A stretch of DNA of 64,000 nt, taken from contig AZLU01000215.1 of the NCBI GenBank assembly GCA_002224055.1, positions 1 to 64,000 on the forward strand. The letters are read 5' to 3'. The position numbers and the translations under genes were made by a program. The DNA is from Pezizomycotina sp. ARF18 (Eukaryota; Ascomycota). The notes below the pieces were generated by a model. That model was not told the origin of the DNA and made no database searches. It saw only the letters and a program-made list of their open reading frames with translations. Positions within the stretch are counted from its first letter, which is position 1. The number at the start of each line of letters is the position of its first letter. This document shows, piece by piece, positions 60,828-64,000 of this stretch.

Positions 60828-63800
60828 ATGGCTCCTGGTTTAACAGTCCAGCAAGCGAATGGGGCGGTCGAAGGTCATGTCTCACTCGCTTCAGTCACCG
60901 CGGAGTATGATGACACCATCCGCTTTTACCTGAACGGCTCCAAGGTCGTCATCGACACCTACACGATTAATCCTGAGGTCACGCTTCTGGAGTATCTGCG
61001 TGGAGTCGGGCTTACTGGAACAAAGTTGGGTTGTGCAGAGGGAGGATGCGGCGCATGCACCGTTGTACGTTTGCACATAGAATTAGAATGTTCCTGCACG
61101 GCTTCGGTTAGAAAACAAGAAAAAGGAGAAAATATAGGAAAATGGTTTCTAATGGAAAAAAAGTTATAATACTTATTTAAAACTTGTTACTGTTATACAT
61201 CATGAGGTTTTCTGAGAGAGAAAAGGTTAGAAGGCGGTATATATTTCTGACATATATTTATTACCCAGGTCGTTTCGCAATATAACCCCACAACAAAGAA
61301 GATATATCATGCTTCAGTTAATGCGTGCCTGGCGCCGTTGATCAGCGTCGATGGCAAGCACGTTATCACAATTGAGGGATTGGTAACTCGAAGAGACCTC
61401 ATCCCGCCCAAGAGAGAATTGCCAAATGGCATGGCTCTCAGTGCGGTTTTTGCACCCCGGGGATCGTTATGGTTAGTATCATATAACCTCTCACAAAAAT
61501 ATCCTGTTTGATTTGGTTCGAAAGCGCGCCGTCGCCATGTGTAGCAGGATCACGAGCTGACTACATCTTCTGTGCAGAGCTTATATGCTCTACTCCGTAA
61601 CCATCCTGAACCGACGCATCATGACGTGGAAGAAGCGTTCGACGGCAATCTCTGCCGGTGTACGGGTTACAGGCCAATTTTGGATGCCGCTCAAACGTTC
61701 AGCGTGGACAGTTGCGATAAGACAACCACCAACGGCGTGGCGGGTGTTGCATGGCGAATGGAAGCGGTGAAAGACCTGCCGGCTGTTGTATGAGCCGAGA
61801 TACGGCTGTTCCAAGGATGGACATGGGATAAATGGTATCGGTACCATAGGGCTCGAACGGCTCCGCAGAAGGGGAAGGCGAAGAGAAGAAGCGGTTCACG
61901 CCGCCAGGTTTCCTGGAGCTGAGGGCTGATCAGGAGCTCATATTCCCTCCTTCCTTAACCAAACACGAATTTAAACCCCTCGCTCTTGGGAATAAACGGA
62001 AGAGGTGGTATCGACCAGTGACCGTAGAGCAGCTCCTCCAGATCAAGAGTGCTTATCCGAACGCAAAATTATCGGCGGAAGTACCGAAACCCAGATCGAA
62101 ATTAAATTCAAGGCAATGAAATACGACACGTCCGTCTACGTAGGGGATATTCCAGAGCTACGGGAGTATAAGTTTAACGATGATCACGTCTACATTGGCG
62201 CGAATATTACTCTTACGGATCTCGAAGGCGTTTGCAAGCAGGCAATTGAGCACTACGGAGAAGTCAAAGCGCAGCCGTTTCAATATCATGGCCAAGCAGC
62301 TCATGTATTTGCCGGACGACAAATTCGGAACGTTGGAACACCAGCCGGCAACCTCGCCACTGCATCTCCGATATCAGACCTGAATCCTTGCTTTGTTGCT
62401 TCTAACACCACTCTCGTGGCCCAATCTTTTAGACGAAGGTGAATTTGACATCCCGATGACCGAATTCTTCAAAGGTTACAGGAAGACGGCGCTACCGATG
62501 AATGCCGTAATTGCCGGGCTTCGTATTCCCCTTGCACAGGAGAAGGGAGAGTATTACCGGCGTACAAGCAATCCAAACGGAAGGACGATGATATTGCGAT
62601 CGTTACTGCCGCGTTGCGGGTCGCACTGGATGATGAGCAGAATGTGAAGTCTGCTAGTCTCGTCTATGGCGGCATGGCTCCGTTTACTGTAGCCGCTAAG
62701 CAGACGATGGAATATTTAGTAGGAAAGAATGGACAGATAACAGGTGCTAGAGGAAGCCATGAGCATTCTCGAGAAGGATTTTGACCTCAAATTTAGCGTT
62801 CCTGGTGGTATGGCTACCTACCGGAGAGCGCTTACCTTCGGCTTCTTCTACAGATTCTGGCAGGAAACCGTTGCGGCAATCGGTGGCGAAGATGTCGAAG
62901 CGGACGAAGAGGCAACGGCGAAATTGTCCGGAACATCTCGTACGGAACCAGAGATCAGGATAGCACAGTTGCTTATGAACAAAGGGTGTTGGGAAAGGAG
63001 TGCCGCACGTCGCTGCGATGAAGCAAACAACTGGAGAGGCGCAGTATACTGAAGACATCCCACATTACAGCAATGAGCTGTACGCCTGTCTTGTGCTCTC
63101 GACCAAAGCGAGAGCGAAGATTTTGAACGTCGATGCGTCTCCCGCCTTGGAAATGCCGGGTGTTCACAGCTACATCAGCCACCTGGACCTTCCTACCCCG
63201 GAAGCGAACTGGTGGGGAGCTCCGGTCTGCGACGAAATTTTCTTTGCCATCGATGAGGTATCACCGCTGGGCAGACAATTGGGCTCATTTTAGCCGAAAC
63301 TGAGCTTGCAAGCTCAAGCTGCTGCCCGGCTGTCGTCGTTGAGTACGAAGATCTTCCAGCCATCCTCAGTATTGAGCAGGCTATCGAGAAAGAGAGCTTC
63401 TTCCAGCATTATAGGTTCATCAAGAGAGGCGAGGAGATTGAGGAGGCACTGAAGAGTGCCGATCGGATCGTAGAAGGTGTCTCAAGGATGGGTGGCCAGG
63501 AACATTTCTACCTCGAAACAAATGCATGCGTGTTGTGCCGAAGCCCGAAGACGGAGAGATCGAGATATACTCCAGCACTCAAATCCTACCGAAACACAGA
63601 CGTATGCGGCAAAGATTACCGGCGTTCCTGCTAACCGTATCGTGTCTAAGGTCAAGCGCCTCGGCGGTGGCTTCGGTGGTAAAGAGACGAGATCCTGTAT
63701 GCTCTCGTCCGTCTGCGCTCTCGCAGCGAGGCGGGCAAAGCGACCGGTCAGATGCATGCTGAGTAGGGACGAAGATATATTGACTTCAGGACAGCGTCAC

Positions 63801-64000
63801 CCCTTCATGTGTAAGTGGAGAGTTGGTGTCAACAATGACGGCAATATCGTGGCTCTTGACGCCGACGTTTTCTGTAATGGTGGATGGACACAGGATTTAA
63901 GCGTATGTGCTTTCTCCCCTTTTTTCTTCATGGATGAACAAATAGAGCTATTGCTAACATTGCTTTTTTAGGTGCTGTATGTGAGAGATCGTTATCCCAC
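60828..64000 (+). CDS. hxA: Xanthine dehydrogenase (purine hydroxylase I), 3' part off the right edge
   Basis: This molybdenum-iron-sulfur flavoenzyme oxidises hypoxanthine and xanthine to urate. Exon 1 starts [20 protein letters not shown] at 60828 and carries the plant-type 2Fe-2S site [16 protein letters not shown]. After an intron, exon 2 reads [20 protein letters not shown] and [14 protein letters not shown]. Exon 3 has [20 protein letters not shown], which completes the second 2Fe-2S cluster. The FAD domain follows with [14 protein letters not shown] (62070-62115) and [20 protein letters not shown] (62330-62382). The molybdopterin domain has [21 protein letters not shown] (63490-63525) and [12 protein letters not shown] (63655-63695). 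The last visible intron starts at about 63903. Frame changes occur at least ten times (for example near 61740, 62070, 62435, 62560 and 63270). The remaining roughly 500 codons lie outside. Symbol follows Aspergillus usage. Confidence 0.95.

Noticed and set aside
1-64000. LTR retroelements, Polinton-like elements or capsid genes
   Set aside because: No gag, integrase, protease or capsid text and no paired long terminal repeats were seen; the only reverse transcriptase is of non-LTR type.
1-64000. CRISPR arrays, operons, rRNA genes
   Set aside because: No regularly spaced repeats, no rRNA-like sequence, and the genes are spliced eukaryotic genes.

Overview
This window looks like nuclear DNA of a filamentous ascomycete (Pezizomycotina; an early-diverging class such as Pezizomycetes is a guess). 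The genes are interrupted by short GT-AG introns, mostly about 50-150 nt. The recognisable proteins have fungal architecture: xanthine dehydrogenase of the purine hydroxylase type, HbrB-type TORC2 subunit, RRG9, Eaf3, Ypd1, Rrp12, Snu66/SART1 and Pth2. The noncoding DNA is AT-rich and full of long A/T homopolymers and microsatellites. No prokaryotic features were seen.

Layout. 1-0.9 kb: edge of an unrecognised, low-complexity gene (-). 3.3-7.1 kb: WD40 protein of the MAPKBP1/WDR62 type (-). 9.8-13.8 kb: ribosome-export factor RRP12 (-). 15.0-16.8 kb: secreted FAS1 protein (+). 18.8-19.5 kb: Nudix diphosphoinositol phosphohydrolase (-). 20.1-23.2 kb: accessory island with a 5'-truncated LINE next to a PD-(D/E)XK-like gene (both -). 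25.3-26.7 kb: signal-peptide thioredoxin-fold protein (-). 27.2-30.5 kb: divergent pair RRG9 (-) / EAF3 (+). 31.8-33.6 kb: HbrB-like TORC2 subunit (+). 34.2-36.5 kb: V-ATPase subunit B (-). 37.5-41.4 kb: divergent pair HAUS4-like (-) / SART1-SNU66 (+). 42.0-46.0 kb: divergent pair peptidyl-tRNA hydrolase 2 (-) / mitochondrial aspartate aminotransferase (+). 46-60.8 kb: gene-poor AT-rich desert holding only YPD1 (+, 54 kb). 60.8-64 kb: xanthine dehydrogenase (+), running off the right edge.

The genes are housekeeping functions (ribosome export, splicing, proton pumping, phosphorelay and TORC2 signalling, mitochondrial translation support, purine catabolism). They do not form a pathway cluster. 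Several pairs share divergent intergenic regions.

The most important practical point is sequence quality. Nearly every conserved gene, including ones that should be essential, is broken by single-base insertions or deletions, many at homopolymers. In V-ATPase B a 193-bp segment is present twice in tandem, and the copies differ only by 1-bp indels. A conserved stretch of roughly 85-90 codons is missing from the same gene. This points to uncorrected long-read errors and local misassembly rather than pseudogenes. All CDS coordinates below are therefore gene extents (first to last coding base, introns included); the frames need consensus polishing. I found no convincing new defence or biosynthetic system. 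The best candidates for a second look are the PD-(D/E)XK/LINE island, the recurrent A-tract/T-tract switches, and a hairpin in the desert.
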